Notes under the pieces: generated by a model
The model's database searches: none
Seen by the model: the letters and a program-made list of their open reading frames with translations, nothing else
Told to the model about the DNA's origin: nothing
Source of the DNA: Acidobacteriaceae bacterium
Lineage (GTDB): Bacteria > Acidobacteriota > Terriglobia > Terriglobales > Acidobacteriaceae
DNA: 40,646 nucleotides
Assembly (NCBI GenBank): GCA_003151435.1
Contig: PLXP01000278.1
Span: 1 to 40,646, forward strand
Reading direction: 5' to 3'
Translations under genes and position numbers: made by a program
Shown here: piece by piece, positions 17,001 through 24,446 of the stretch
Layout of the letters: the number at the start of each line of letters is the position of its first letter
How positions within the stretch are numbered: position 1 is the stretch's first letter

Positions 17001-17978
17001 CGCGGCCGGCGTCAAATAGTTGTTCGACGTCGTGAAGCCGCCGGGAATCTTCAGCATGGAATAGGTACCGTAGAAGAACAGCTTATCCTTCCAGACAGGC
17101 CCGCCTACCGAGCCGCCAAAATCGTTGTAGATGGACTTGGCCCTGCGCTGCCCCATTGCGTTGTTGCTCCAGCTATTCGCGTTGAGACCGCTGTTGTGAA
17201 AGTTCTCGAAGGCACGGCCGTGAAACTGATTCGTGCCGCGCCGGGTAACGAAGTTCGACTGCGTGACCGCCTGGCCAAATCCCTGGTCGAGATCCAACTG
17301 GTCGGTCTGGACTGTCATCTCTTCGATGTCTTCGACGCGTGGCTGGACCGCGGGTGCGGCGTTGCCAAAAATCTTCATGCGGCTCGATGAGCCCAGCGTC
17401 CCGTCGATGTTGGTGCCCTGGCTGAACAGAGGCTGGCCGTTCCATTCTCCAGTTCCGTTCGCGCCGGCATAGCCCGGCGTGTTCGTGGCAAACTGGGTCA
17501 GGTTGCGCCCCGTCATGGGCAAATCCTCAATCTGCTTCATGTCTACGACAGTTCCGATAGAGTTGGTCGTCACGTCGAGAGACGTCGTAGCACTGGCGTT
17601 CACCGTCACTGTTTCGGCCTGTGCTCCCACCTTCAGTGTCACGGTCAAATCCGTGGTTAGCGCGGCATGGACGGCTACCTGATCAAGCACAGCCTTCGAG
17701 TAGCCTCCGTGCTCGGCCGTGAGTTTATAGCTGCCCACACTGAGATTGACGAACGTGTATGTGCCATTCTCGTGCGTAGCCGCCGTGCGCGTATCGTTGG
17801 TAGACAGATCGACCAGACTCAGGGTCGTTCCGGGAACCACCCCTCCCGTGGCATCAACCACACTGACTGAAATCGTTCCTTGCGAGCCCGACTGCGCCCG
17901 TCCCATACCCCCTGACATTGCAATCAGCAGTAACCCTGATAGCAGGCACAGCATCCTATTGAATCTTTGCGTCACCAT
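14064..17978 (-). CDS. Oar-like TonB-dependent outer-membrane receptor
   Basis: A 1304-residue outer-membrane receptor of the acidobacterial Oar-like type. The signal peptide is at residues 1-29 (LLSGLLLIAMSGGMGRAQS). A carboxypeptidase-regulatory-like domain follows (about 33-115; GTISVSVVDATGGVVPGTTL). Next is a plug domain (about 130-260, containing DLPMTGRNLTQFATNTPG), then a long beta-barrel ending in the aromatic IEFRANIEF typical of BAM substrates. GGAGG lies 7 bases before the ATG. No SusD-like partner is nearby. The operator-like site at 18161 and the surrounding Hyp genes suggest it imports Hyp-containing peptides or glycopeptides; the substrate is inferred from context only. It ends in a strong terminator. 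Confidence 0.88.
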   Translation of the reverse strand: MVTQRFNRMLCLLSGLLLIAMSGGMGRAQSGSQGTISVSVVDATGGVVPGTTLSLVDLSTNDTRTAATHENGTYTFVNLSVGSYKLTAEHGGYSKAVLDQVAVHAALTTDLTVTLKVGAQAETVTVNASATTSLDVTTNSIGTVVDMKQIEDLPMTGRNLTQFATNTPGYAGANGTGEWNGQPLFSQGTNIDGTLGSSSRMKIFGNAAPAVQPRVEDIEEMTVQTDQLDLDQGFGQAVTQSNFVTRRGTNQFHGRAFENFHNSGLNANSWSNNAMGQRRAKSIYNDFGGSVGGPVWKDKLFFYGTYSMLKIPGGFTTSNNYLTPAAQAGNFTYTGTDGNLHTANVLNIAHSYSSILPGTVNSVVATQLKAINTSLTSGTTSTKSDKNINSISWYNSNSQTTYFPFVRVDYNATEKLRMSLSWAMTYNLQPGANAAPFPGSAFNDMMAGYKTKNYTSSYAVDWSASPRLINQFKFGFLYDVQAFAYNAKPLYATEPSVNWALGASGQSFQLPTTSYYPAFNLTDTVTFQKGSHALKAGITGYHEQDHYWNPPSGFPTYNLGLASGDPAVNAFTASASGTLPYASSSALTEAQNLYATLAGRISGVSGTNAYSHATNSYTKPGTVSSYALDESTLAWGLFAQDSYRLSPSLTLNYGLRWDFTGQSTDKSGAYHNSDPSSIYGPTAVGDLFNPGSLKGNLNPTIVARTQAYAPWHVTPQPSVGFAWNPKLTEGVLSKLTGGGNTVIRGGFSLRRFTEPYQYYWNNVSSQGAFFYQNFALNPNNTGTTGTFAPGSLSLGDTMPGYLLSPTAYAASVPQADFTFQGNCTGCGTGVVGIDPHIKQPYTETWNFGIQRQFGSRVLEIRYAGNRSLHQWINNNTNEVNIFENGFLAEFKLAQANLNAYMAANPGCANSGTCSFAGPTPLPIIGAAFSDEASGGPGIPKVDYANGTFINYLQTGQAGAFASALSGLGTTTYLCNLVGSSFTPCGANAGYTGGAGAGKPINFFQANPYAAGQQTQYMNAGGYSNYNSLQVDLRQGQWKGLQFDANYTFSHGLGFGVNTNGAGGVTCGGYDGWCAWPDTETLRNTRLAYGPSQYDIRHVFHLTGTYDLPFGKGKLFLNSNNLASRMLGNWTVGTIASIQTGAPQKLSSGNLTYNDYGDAGIALNNVTVSQLQKAVGVHRIPGKTYALLIDPKYVQSADGTGSANTQYITSNSTPGTIGRIINIYGPHAFYQDLSLSKTFPVFETLRFKLQGEATNAWNHPVFGSTSGSFGGSPNWNGGVIQNSGFATSGVTNPARVIEFRANIEF

Positions 17979-18286
17979 TTCATATCCTCCACAATTAACC
18001 CATTCCGTTGGAGTTGAATTGACTCCCGGGAAAACCTTTCCCGAAAATCACTGGCCAGCCGCCCTCAGTCTTTATTACGCCCAGGCGGACTTGCGCATTC
18101 CGAACAATTCCTATTACGCAGAAAACGCATTCACGTATTTAACCTAGTGCGAAATTATGAATGCAATTTTGTATTTCATGCAAGATAAATTTTTCGCTTT
18201 CTACATTTTCCCTCCGCTAACTCTCCCAGGTATTGTCCGCCCGCCCGCCAGCCGCAGCCGTCAAACTCCGGTATCTTTCTGATATT
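17979..18286. other. 308-bp intergenic region upstream of the receptor
   Basis: An AT-rich gap between the S9 peptidase end and the receptor start. It contains operator-like site C (18161-18184) and probably the receptor promoter. No coding sequence seen. Confidence 0.6.
18161..18184. promoter_or_regulatory. Putative GntR operator upstream of the TonB receptor (site C)
   Basis: The block ATGCAATTTTGTAT followed by TTCATGCAAG matches site D (22347-22370) at 20 of 24 positions without gaps, far beyond chance for two spots in one gene cluster. It lies about 183 bp before the receptor start codon. Confidence 0.6.
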
Positions 18287-20683
18287 TCAGTAGATATCGG
18301 AATCGCGATGCCCGGATGCAGCCCCTTTATTCCAGTCCGGAGTGGGCACGCCCAAAAGGTTGCGCACAAAGAAATCCATCAGCTTGCGCGGTCCGTAACG
18401 GCCCCCGGCGCCGTGCCCGCTCCCCGGAACAAACAGCAGATCGAAGTCCTTGTTGGCCTTCATCAGGCCGTCCGCAACCTGTAACGTCGTTGCCGGATCC
18501 ACATTCTTGTCCATCTCGCCAACCACGAGCAGAAGCTTGCCCTGGAGACGCCACGCATTGCCCACATTGGACGACTCGGCATACCACGGGCCCACAGGCC
18601 AGCCCATCCACTGCTCGTTCCACCAGATCTTGTCCATGCGGTTGTCGTGACTGCCCGAGTTGGCAACCGCGGCCTGGTAGAACTCGGGATGAAACAGCAA
18701 AGCCCCCAATGCGTTTTGCCCTCCCGCGGAAGTGCCGAAGATGCCCACGCGCGAGATGTCGTACCAGGGATACTTCGCGGCCACGGCTTTGTGCCACAGA
18801 ATGCGGTCGGCGAAGCCTGCATCCTTCAGATTCCGCCAGGCTACATCGTGAAACGCGCGCGATCGGTTGTTGGTGCCCATGCCATCGATCTGTACAACCA
18901 CAAACCCGAGCGCCGTCAGCGGTTCCACGCGCGTGCTAAAACTCTTGGGCACAAATGAGCCCTGGGGCCCGGCATAGATGTCCTCAATCACCGGATACTT
19001 CTTCATGGGATCGAAGTCCTGTGGCCGATAGATCACTCCCCATATCTGTGTCTTTCCATCGCGGCCCGCAGTGTGGAAAGGCTCCGCCGGATGCCATCCG
19101 GCGGCCTTCAGCGGCGCTTCATCCGCGGTATCGACGACCATCTCCAAACCAGCATCGGAAGCGCGGTGCAGTTCCATCACCGGCGGCAAGTCCAGCCGCG
19201 AATAGGTGTCCACAAAGTACTTTCCGTCTGGCGAATAGCTCAACGTGTGATCCGCTTTGGCTGGAGTCAACGCCGTCAACGCGGTGCCGTCGAAGCGAAT
19301 CTTGTAGCCGTGTACGTAGTAGGGATCTTCGTCAGCCTCCATGCCACTGGCCTCGAAGTAGATCTCGTGGTTGGCCTCATCCACGCGGTCCACCGCGCGC
19401 ACCACCCAATCGCCGCGCGTAATCTGCCGCTCGAGCGCACCTGTTCGCCCATCGAAAACATAGAGGTGCTCCCAGCCGTCCCGCTCCGACGCCCACAGAA
19501 TCTTTCTGCCATCGTTCAGGTCCATGCGATAGTTCTTGCCGTGGTCAAACTGGTTGCGCGTGAGCGGCTCGTAGTTGATGAATGTCCCGCTCGTTTCTTC
19601 AATCAGCGTGCGCGCCCTGCCGGTCGCCGCATCCACTTCAATCACGCGGTAGATCTGGTGACCGCGCTGGTTGTACTCAAACGTGAAGCCGCGCGAGTCT
19701 TTCCACCAGACAAAAGAAGTCATCTCATACGGATTGGGAAACAGCGCATTGTCGATGGGCAGCTCGCGGTGCGCCGCCACATCGAACAGCACAGGCTGAA
19801 AGAGCGACAGCACATCGCCGGCCTTGGGATAGACCATGGTCGAGTGTTTAGGCTGAAGCTGGTCGCCGGGCGAGGATTCAATGTAATGAATCTCGCGGCG
19901 GTAGCCGGGGCGGATGCGATAGGCCGCCAGATACTTCGAGTCCGGAGACCAGGCCAGAGTAGCCAGTGAATAGTAGTTGTTCTCCGAGCCATCCCAACTC
20001 AACCGGACCGTTTCGCGCTCCGCTTCCGCGGGGCTCGCGTGAGCCGCACGCACAACCACGTTGTAGTTCTCCACAAAGGCCACCCAGTTACTATCCGGAG
20101 ACGCGAGGGCATGGGCAGAACCGTTGACGGCCGGTGGAGTCGAGTCATATTCGCCATCGTCGTCCGCGGTCGGCGAACCCGGAGGCGCGGGGAGTTTTCC
20201 GCATGTGTAGCCCGTCAGCTCACAACGCCAGCGCTCCTTGCTCCCATCGCGCACAAACTCCAGGGCCGCCCCGTTTTCTTCCAAATGAAGACGACTGAAA
20301 GGCAAAATCTCCGCTTTCACCGGCTCGCCAAGCTCTTTCGTCAACGCCGCTGCCAGTCGCGCATGGTCGAAGGCCGGCTGCCGGGTCTGCTTCTCCGCGT
20401 CGACCACGATGAATTCGTGCCCTCCGGGCACCGTTCTCCGATAGACGAAGCGATCCGTTCCCTCAATCCACTCCACTTCATCCGGCAGATGAAGAACCAG
20501 CCCCCGGTACTTTTCCTGCAGGCTAAGCGCGCGCTCATAATCGGCGCGGTCGACAACGGCACGGAGCTCTGCCGGCAGCGTTGCCAGCGGCAGCAAAACG
20601 GTCGCGAGTGCGACCGCCCGCCGGCAGCGCAGAGCCCGTCGGAGCCAGAGGAGCAGGTACAGCTCAGCCTTGTGCATGCACAT
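18287..20683 (-). CDS. Secreted S9 family (DPP-IV-like) prolyl peptidase
   Basis: A protein of about 798 residues with an N-terminal hydrophobic export signal, a DPP-IV-type beta-propeller (WSPDSKYLAAYRI, SYSPDGKYFVDTYS) and a C-terminal alpha/beta hydrolase domain. The catalytic triad appears as S652 (GTSAGG), D725 (GEMDKNVDP) and H757 (GSGHGAGG). The elbow reads GTSAGG where S9B enzymes usually have GWSYGG. S9 enzymes cut after proline or similar residues, which suits Hyp/Pro-rich peptides. Start choice: AAGGA abuts an ATG at 20692 with no spacing, but lies 9 bases before the ATG at 20683, which is preferred. It follows the HcnB-like gene by 64 bp on the same strand and may be co-transcribed with it. 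Confidence 0.85.
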   Translation of the reverse strand: MCMHKAELYLLLWLRRALRCRRAVALATVLLPLATLPAELRAVVDRADYERALSLQEKYRGLVLHLPDEVEWIEGTDRFVYRRTVPGGHEFIVVDAEKQTRQPAFDHARLAAALTKELGEPVKAEILPFSRLHLEENGAALEFVRDGSKERWRCELTGYTCGKLPAPPGSPTADDDGEYDSTPPAVNGSAHALASPDSNWVAFVENYNVVVRAAHASPAEAERETVRLSWDGSENNYYSLATLAWSPDSKYLAAYRIRPGYRREIHYIESSPGDQLQPKHSTMVYPKAGDVLSLFQPVLFDVAAHRELPIDNALFPNPYEMTSFVWWKDSRGFTFEYNQRGHQIYRVIEVDAATGRARTLIEETSGTFINYEPLTRNQFDHGKNYRMDLNDGRKILWASERDGWEHLYVFDGRTGALERQITRGDWVVRAVDRVDEANHEIYFEASGMEADEDPYYVHGYKIRFDGTALTALTPAKADHTLSYSPDGKYFVDTYSRLDLPPVMELHRASDAGLEMVVDTADEAPLKAAGWHPAEPFHTAGRDGKTQIWGVIYRPQDFDPMKKYPVIEDIYAGPQGSFVPKSFSTRVEPLTALGFVVVQIDGMGTNNRSRAFHDVAWRNLKDAGFADRILWHKAVAAKYPWYDISRVGIFGTSAGGQNALGALLFHPEFYQAAVANSGSHDNRMDKIWWNEQWMGWPVGPWYAESSNVGNAWRLQGKLLLVVGEMDKNVDPATTLQVADGLMKANKDFDLLFVPGSGHGAGGRYGPRKLMDFFVRNLLGVPTPDWNKGAASGHRDSDIY

Positions 20684-20747
20684 CGGATCCATTCCTTTCT
20701 AGAGAAGATCAAAGGCAGGGTCGTCGGCAATAAACCAATTCTCGCGG

Positions 20748-22037
20748 CTAGCCGCGCACTGGGTCAGCGGTCTCCGCCGAAGCAGCAACCGTCGAGACCC
20801 TCGCAGCAAAAACTGGCGGCCGGCTACCCGAAATTTCCCAGCCGAAAAGAAACTCTGCCGCGGTGCCGCACACGCGTCCCTGGCAGGCGCCCATGCCACA
20901 GCGGGTGTGCAGTTTGGCCTCACGCCACGACCCGCGCCCTTTCAGCTCGGCATGCGTTACATCCTCGCAACGGCAGATGTGAGTCTCCGCACTGGCCAGC
21001 ATGCGCAACTCCTCGCGAGGAGCAAAGGTGCGGTCCATCCGCTGTGCAAAGCGTTGCAGCCTCTGCCGTTGCGCCCCGAGAGTGCGTGCTTCAGACTCGC
21101 GCCCGGCTGCCGCCCATCCTGCAATCTGCCCTTCCACCAGCGCCTTGTCCAGGCCGCCGATGCCTGTCAACTCGCCCACACAAGCCACGCCCGGCGCGGA
21201 ACTCTGCTGACAGCCATCCACGGCAACATAACCCCCGGCCACGCGACAGCCAAGCAAACGAGGCAATTCAAGATTGGGCACAAGATGAAATCCGCAAGCC
21301 AGCCAATCGCAGGCATGCGTCCACTCCTTGCGGCCATCGGTCAACGTAACGCATTCAACGCGGCCCTGCCCCTCGGCGCGCACCACCCATGAGTTCAATC
21401 GATAGGCAGCGCGCAGAGTCTTCAGCCGGTAGCGCGCGCCCTCGGCCAGTTTGCCGGGCTGCGCCAACAGCGTGAGGCCAAAACAAGCCAGTTGCGCAAA
21501 TCGTGCCTGCTCGTAAACGCCCACTATCTTGGTGCCTGCGTCAGTCAGGCTCGACGCCACCGCCAATAACAACGGGCCGCTGCCAGCCACCACCACACGC
21601 TTGTCTCTGGGATCCAGACCTGCCTTGACCATGGCCTGCAGCCCGCCCGCGCCCATCACCCCAGGCAGGGTCCAACCGGGGAATGGCAGAAAGCGCTCGC
21701 GCGCCCCCGTCGCCAAAATCAGTCTGCCGAATCCAATGTCGCGGCCTTCGCCATTGCGCTCCAGACGCAGAACCCCAGCCGCGGGTCGGTCAATCGCCTG
21801 CCAGCCCGTCCACACCTCGCAGTCTGTTCGTTGCAGCCTTCCAGTCCAGTCAAGAAACACGCTTCCATGCGCACTCTTCCCCGCGGTTTCCGTTCGAAAC
21901 CCTCTCCAGACCTGCCCCCCCGGCCCCGCATTATCGTCTAGCAAGCAAACCCGTTTGCCTGTCTCCGCGGCAATCGTTGCTGCGGCCATCCCTCCAGGAC
22001 CGGCTCCTACCACCACTACATCGAAGCTCGCGGTCAT
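20748..22037 (-). CDS. HcnB/SoxA-like FAD-NAD(P) oxidoreductase subunit of amino-acid dehydrogenase
   Basis: A 429-residue flavoprotein. A FAD Rossmann motif opens at residue 6 (DVVVVGAGPGGMAAATIAA). A second nucleotide-binding motif lies mid-protein (VVVAGSGPLLLAVASSL). The C-terminus is a BFD-like [2Fe-2S] domain with cysteines in HICRCED and HTRCGMGACQGRVCG. This layout matches the large subunit of HcnABC-type dehydrogenases, which include hydroxyproline and D-amino-acid dehydrogenases as well as HCN synthase. Its ATG overlaps the stop of the 2Fe-2S subunit (ATGA); a longer frame from 22142 would overlap that gene fully and is less likely. With the HcnC-like FAD subunit at 7431 it may form a cis-4-hydroxy-D-proline dehydrogenase. 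HCN synthesis is not suggested by the context. Confidence 0.82.
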   Translation of the reverse strand: MTASFDVVVVGAGPGGMAAATIAAETGKRVCLLDDNAGPGGQVWRGFRTETAGKSAHGSVFLDWTGRLQRTDCEVWTGWQAIDRPAAGVLRLERNGEGRDIGFGRLILATGARERFLPFPGWTLPGVMGAGGLQAMVKAGLDPRDKRVVVAGSGPLLLAVASSLTDAGTKIVGVYEQARFAQLACFGLTLLAQPGKLAEGARYRLKTLRAAYRLNSWVVRAEGQGRVECVTLTDGRKEWTHACDWLACGFHLVPNLELPRLLGCRVAGGYVAVDGCQQSSAPGVACVGELTGIGGLDKALVEGQIAGWAAAGRESEARTLGAQRQRLQRFAQRMDRTFAPREELRMLASAETHICRCEDVTHAELKGRGSWREAKLHTRCGMGACQGRVCGTAAEFLFGWEISGSRPPVFAARVSTVAASAETADPVRG

Positions 22038-22279
22038 CCGGCCACCACCTCCATGCCCGGTGAGCAAACCAATTGGCAGGTCCGCATCTGGGGAACGCCA
22101 TCCACAGTCGCGCGGCACTCCATGCAAATACCCATGCCGCAAAAGGGAGCGCGCGCCTCCCCGCCCACGGAGTATCGGCTCGGTTCGTTGGCCATCATCA
22201 CCGCCGCGGCAACGTGTGTGCCCTCAGCCACTCGCACCGGTTTCCCGTTCACCGTGATGGAAAAACCTTCGTCTTTCAT
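22034..22279 (-). CDS. HcnA-like (2Fe-2S)-binding subunit
   Basis: An 81-residue plant-type ferredoxin-like subunit. The cluster ligands are C-x4-C-x2-C-x12-C in FCGMGICMECRATVDG...RTC. It would relay electrons from the flavin subunits of an amino-acid dehydrogenase. ATG 22279 was chosen because GGGGAG lies 9 bases upstream and the protein then begins at the family's usual NGKPV strand; the longer TTG-initiated frame from 22339 adds an unlikely basic tail. The downstream large subunit overlaps it by ATGA. The candidate operator D lies 68 bp upstream. Confidence 0.85.
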   Translation of the reverse strand: MKDEGFSITVNGKPVRVAEGTHVAAAVMMANEPSRYSVGGEARAPFCGMGICMECRATVDGVPQMRTCQLVCSPGMEVVAG

Positions 22280-22346
22280 CTGTGCCGGCTCCCCGGCCAA
22301 GCGGGCGCTCCTGCTGAAGGAATGCCCCGTTGCAACCAATCACCGA

Positions 22347-22370
22347 ATACAATTTTGTATATCATACAAC
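22347..22370. promoter_or_regulatory. Putative GntR operator upstream of the HcnAB-like genes (site D)
   Basis: Three half-sites lie head to head: ATACAA (22347-22352), TTGTAT (22355-22360) and ATACAA (22364-22369). They form perfect inverted repeats with 2-bp and 3-bp spacers. The block matches site C at 20 of 24 positions. It fits a promoter position for the HcnA-like gene at 22279. Confidence 0.6.
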
Positions 22371-22434
22371 CCGTCAATCCAAGCCGACGTCCGATTGCAT
22401 CTGGTTCCATGGCCGGAATGTTGACTGTGCGCGT

Positions 22435-23952
22435 CTACCGCTCGACGCCATCCGTTTGCGCGCTTTTCCGCAAGCCAACCAGAAAATACACCGGCACGCC
22501 CAAGACCACGATACCCAAGCCTGGCCATGTCGTCGTCGGACGATAGACGAACAGAACCACCAGAATCGCTGAGGCTCCCAAAATATAGAGCGCGGGCACC
22601 ACTGGATATCCCCAGGTCCGGTATGGCCTATTCGCATCGGGCCGCGTCTTCCGCAACCGAAACACGCCCACGATAGTCAGTATGTAAAACATCAGCGCGG
22701 CCGAGATCACATAGTCCAGCAGATTGTTGTATAGATTCCCGTATTGTCCGCTGACCGGGTCGTAGGTGCGCGCAGACACCAGAAGCACCGACCAGCCCCC
22801 CTGCAGCAGCAGCGCCCAACCGGGTACATGCTTGGCATTCAGCCGCTCTGCGCTGCGAAAAAACAGCCCGTCTTTCGCCATAGCATACGAAGCCCTCGCA
22901 CCCGCCAGCGTCAGCGCATTGACCGTTCCAAACGTAGACACCATGATCGCGGACGCCATCATGCTGGCCCCAAAACGTGGGAACACCACACGCAATACTG
23001 CCGTCGCAACCCGATCGTCCGCGACGTTCTGCATTACCGGCAACGGCAGCGTCAGCAGGTAAGAGACATTCGCAAGCAGGTAAAGAAGAATGACCGCCGA
23101 CGTTCCTATGACCAGAGCAAGCGGCAGGTTGCGCCGGGGATTCTTGACCTCCGCCGCAACGAACGTAATGTCGTGCCACGAATCGGCCGAAAATAACGAT
23201 CCTGTCTGCGAGATGCAGATGGCGATGAATAAGCCGGTAGCCGTCGTCGCCGCCACGCCCGCCGCAAGCGAAACCGAGGGTTGAGCCATCCACGCATGAT
23301 CAAAATTCGCATGGATCGCTCCCGCGTTCGCGCCCACCGTCAATCCCAGAACGATCAGGGCCACGAGAGCGCCGATCTTCGCCACCGTGAAAGTGTTCTG
23401 AATAATCTTGCCGTATTCCAGGCCGCGGCTATTGGTCAAAGTCAACAGTACGATGACTCCGATCGCCAGTGCCTGCGCCGTCGACAGAGAAACCGCATAG
23501 CGGCTTGCGAGATGGATGGGACCAATCAAGTAGTGCGACTCGGAGATCGAAGGCAGCAGCACACCCGCAAATCGCGCAAATGCGATTGCCACGGCAGCAA
23601 TCGATCCGGTCTGGATCACGGTCCATAATGTCCAGCCGTACAGAAATCCCCACAGCGGAGAGAAGGCTTCGCGCAGGTAGATATACATGCCGCCAGCCTG
23701 CGGCATCATCGCAGCCAGCTCGCCGTAGGTCAGAGCGCCGCTCACCGTGAGCACGCCCGTCAACGCCCATGCAACAAGCAGCCAGCCTGCACTGCCAATC
23801 TGGCGCGACATCCCGGCCGATACGATAAAAATCCCCGACCCGATCATGATGCCGGACACGATCATAATCGAATCGAAGAGCCCCAGCCCACGATCGAACG
23901 TCGGCGGCGGCGGCGGCATTTCAGCTTTTTGCGGTTCCGAGCATATCGTCAT
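22435..23952 (-). CDS. APC-family amino acid permease
   Basis: An inner-membrane transporter of about 505 residues with roughly 12 hydrophobic segments. The APC-superfamily substrate loop of TM1 is clear (IMIGSGIF), followed by GALTYGELAAMMPQAGGMYIYLREAF around TM2-TM3. ATG 23952 is favoured because AGGGGA lies 8 bases before it. A TTG-initiated frame from 24060 would add a basic, unconserved tail. It lies upstream of the HcnAB-like genes on the same strand and has its own operator-like site at 24112. Import of hydroxyproline or proline is inferred from the neighbours; the sequence alone fixes only the family. Confidence 0.87.
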   Translation of the reverse strand: MTICSEPQKAEMPPPPPTFDRGLGLFDSIMIVSGIMIGSGIFIVSAGMSRQIGSAGWLLVAWALTGVLTVSGALTYGELAAMMPQAGGMYIYLREAFSPLWGFLYGWTLWTVIQTGSIAAVAIAFARFAGVLLPSISESHYLIGPIHLASRYAVSLSTAQALAIGVIVLLTLTNSRGLEYGKIIQNTFTVAKIGALVALIVLGLTVGANAGAIHANFDHAWMAQPSVSLAAGVAATTATGLFIAICISQTGSLFSADSWHDITFVAAEVKNPRRNLPLALVIGTSAVILLYLLANVSYLLTLPLPVMQNVADDRVATAVLRVVFPRFGASMMASAIMVSTFGTVNALTLAGARASYAMAKDGLFFRSAERLNAKHVPGWALLLQGGWSVLLVSARTYDPVSGQYGNLYNNLLDYVISAALMFYILTIVGVFRLRKTRPDANRPYRTWGYPVVPALYILGASAILVVLFVYRPTTTWPGLGIVVLGVPVYFLVGLRKSAQTDGVER

Positions 23953-24111
23953 CTGCAGGTTCCCCTTTGCTGATCGCGCTCCGCCAAACCGAAATCGCGT
24001 TGCTCTCCGCTCCCCGAAGTCTACGCCGCCGGTGTGTAAAAGAGACTCTGTCCTGGTCAACCCTTGTGCGAATTTAGCCGTGAAAAACTATCCGGAACCA
24101 TAGAATTCAAC

Positions 24112-24123
24112 ATAGTATACATT
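24112..24123. promoter_or_regulatory. Putative GntR operator upstream of the permease (site E)
   Basis: ATAGTATACATT, close to the AT-N-GTATAC-N-AT form known for VanR/FadR-type GntR proteins. Its reverse-strand core TGTATACTAT is identical to that of site B. It lies about 160 bp before the permease start. Confidence 0.45.
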
Positions 24124-24230
24124 GATCATTGTCTTACTCTGTTGCCTTCCTTTGACGCATAGCTCGGAGGCCGCAGAACCCGCGGTCTGGCGCTTGCAGG
24201 CCCACCTTATTGTTCACTGGGAGAAAATTG

Positions 24231-24446
24231 ATGCGCATGTCGAAGCGAATTGGATACGCACTCTGCGAAGGAATCATCTCAATCGGAACTCTTTTGGGCG
24301 CCGGCTCAGCCCTTGCCGCGGGCCCTCCGTCGTCGGTGCCCCAGATGCGTGGCTTGATTGAACAGTTCACCGCTGACTGCGCATCCCTGGACCGCGCCTA
24401 CCAGCCGCATAAAACCTTCGTCATTATTTCGCTCAACATGCTATAG
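24231..24446 (+). pseudogene. Truncated secreted-protein N-terminus
   Basis: A short frame of about 71 codons opens after a GGGAG site with a convincing signal peptide (residues 3-30, MSKRIGYALCEGIISIGTLLGAGSALAAG split across the start and hydrophobic core). About 30 residues of a plausible mature protein follow (QMRGLIEQFTADCASLDRAY). It then stops soon after, in the middle of what looks like a domain start. No continuation was found in the other frames up to lexA. It is probably the remnant of a decayed exported enzyme; the family is not recognised with confidence. Confidence 0.4.

Noticed and set aside
20039..21349. Forward-strand frame of 436 codons across the peptidase and HcnB-like genes
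   Set aside because: It spans two well-supported reverse-strand genes and reads as low-complexity Arg/Pro/Ser sequence.
20748..22279. Hydrogen cyanide synthase (HcnAB)
   Set aside because: The same subunit types serve amino-acid dehydrogenases; the third subunit is not adjacent and the surroundings concern hydroxyproline.
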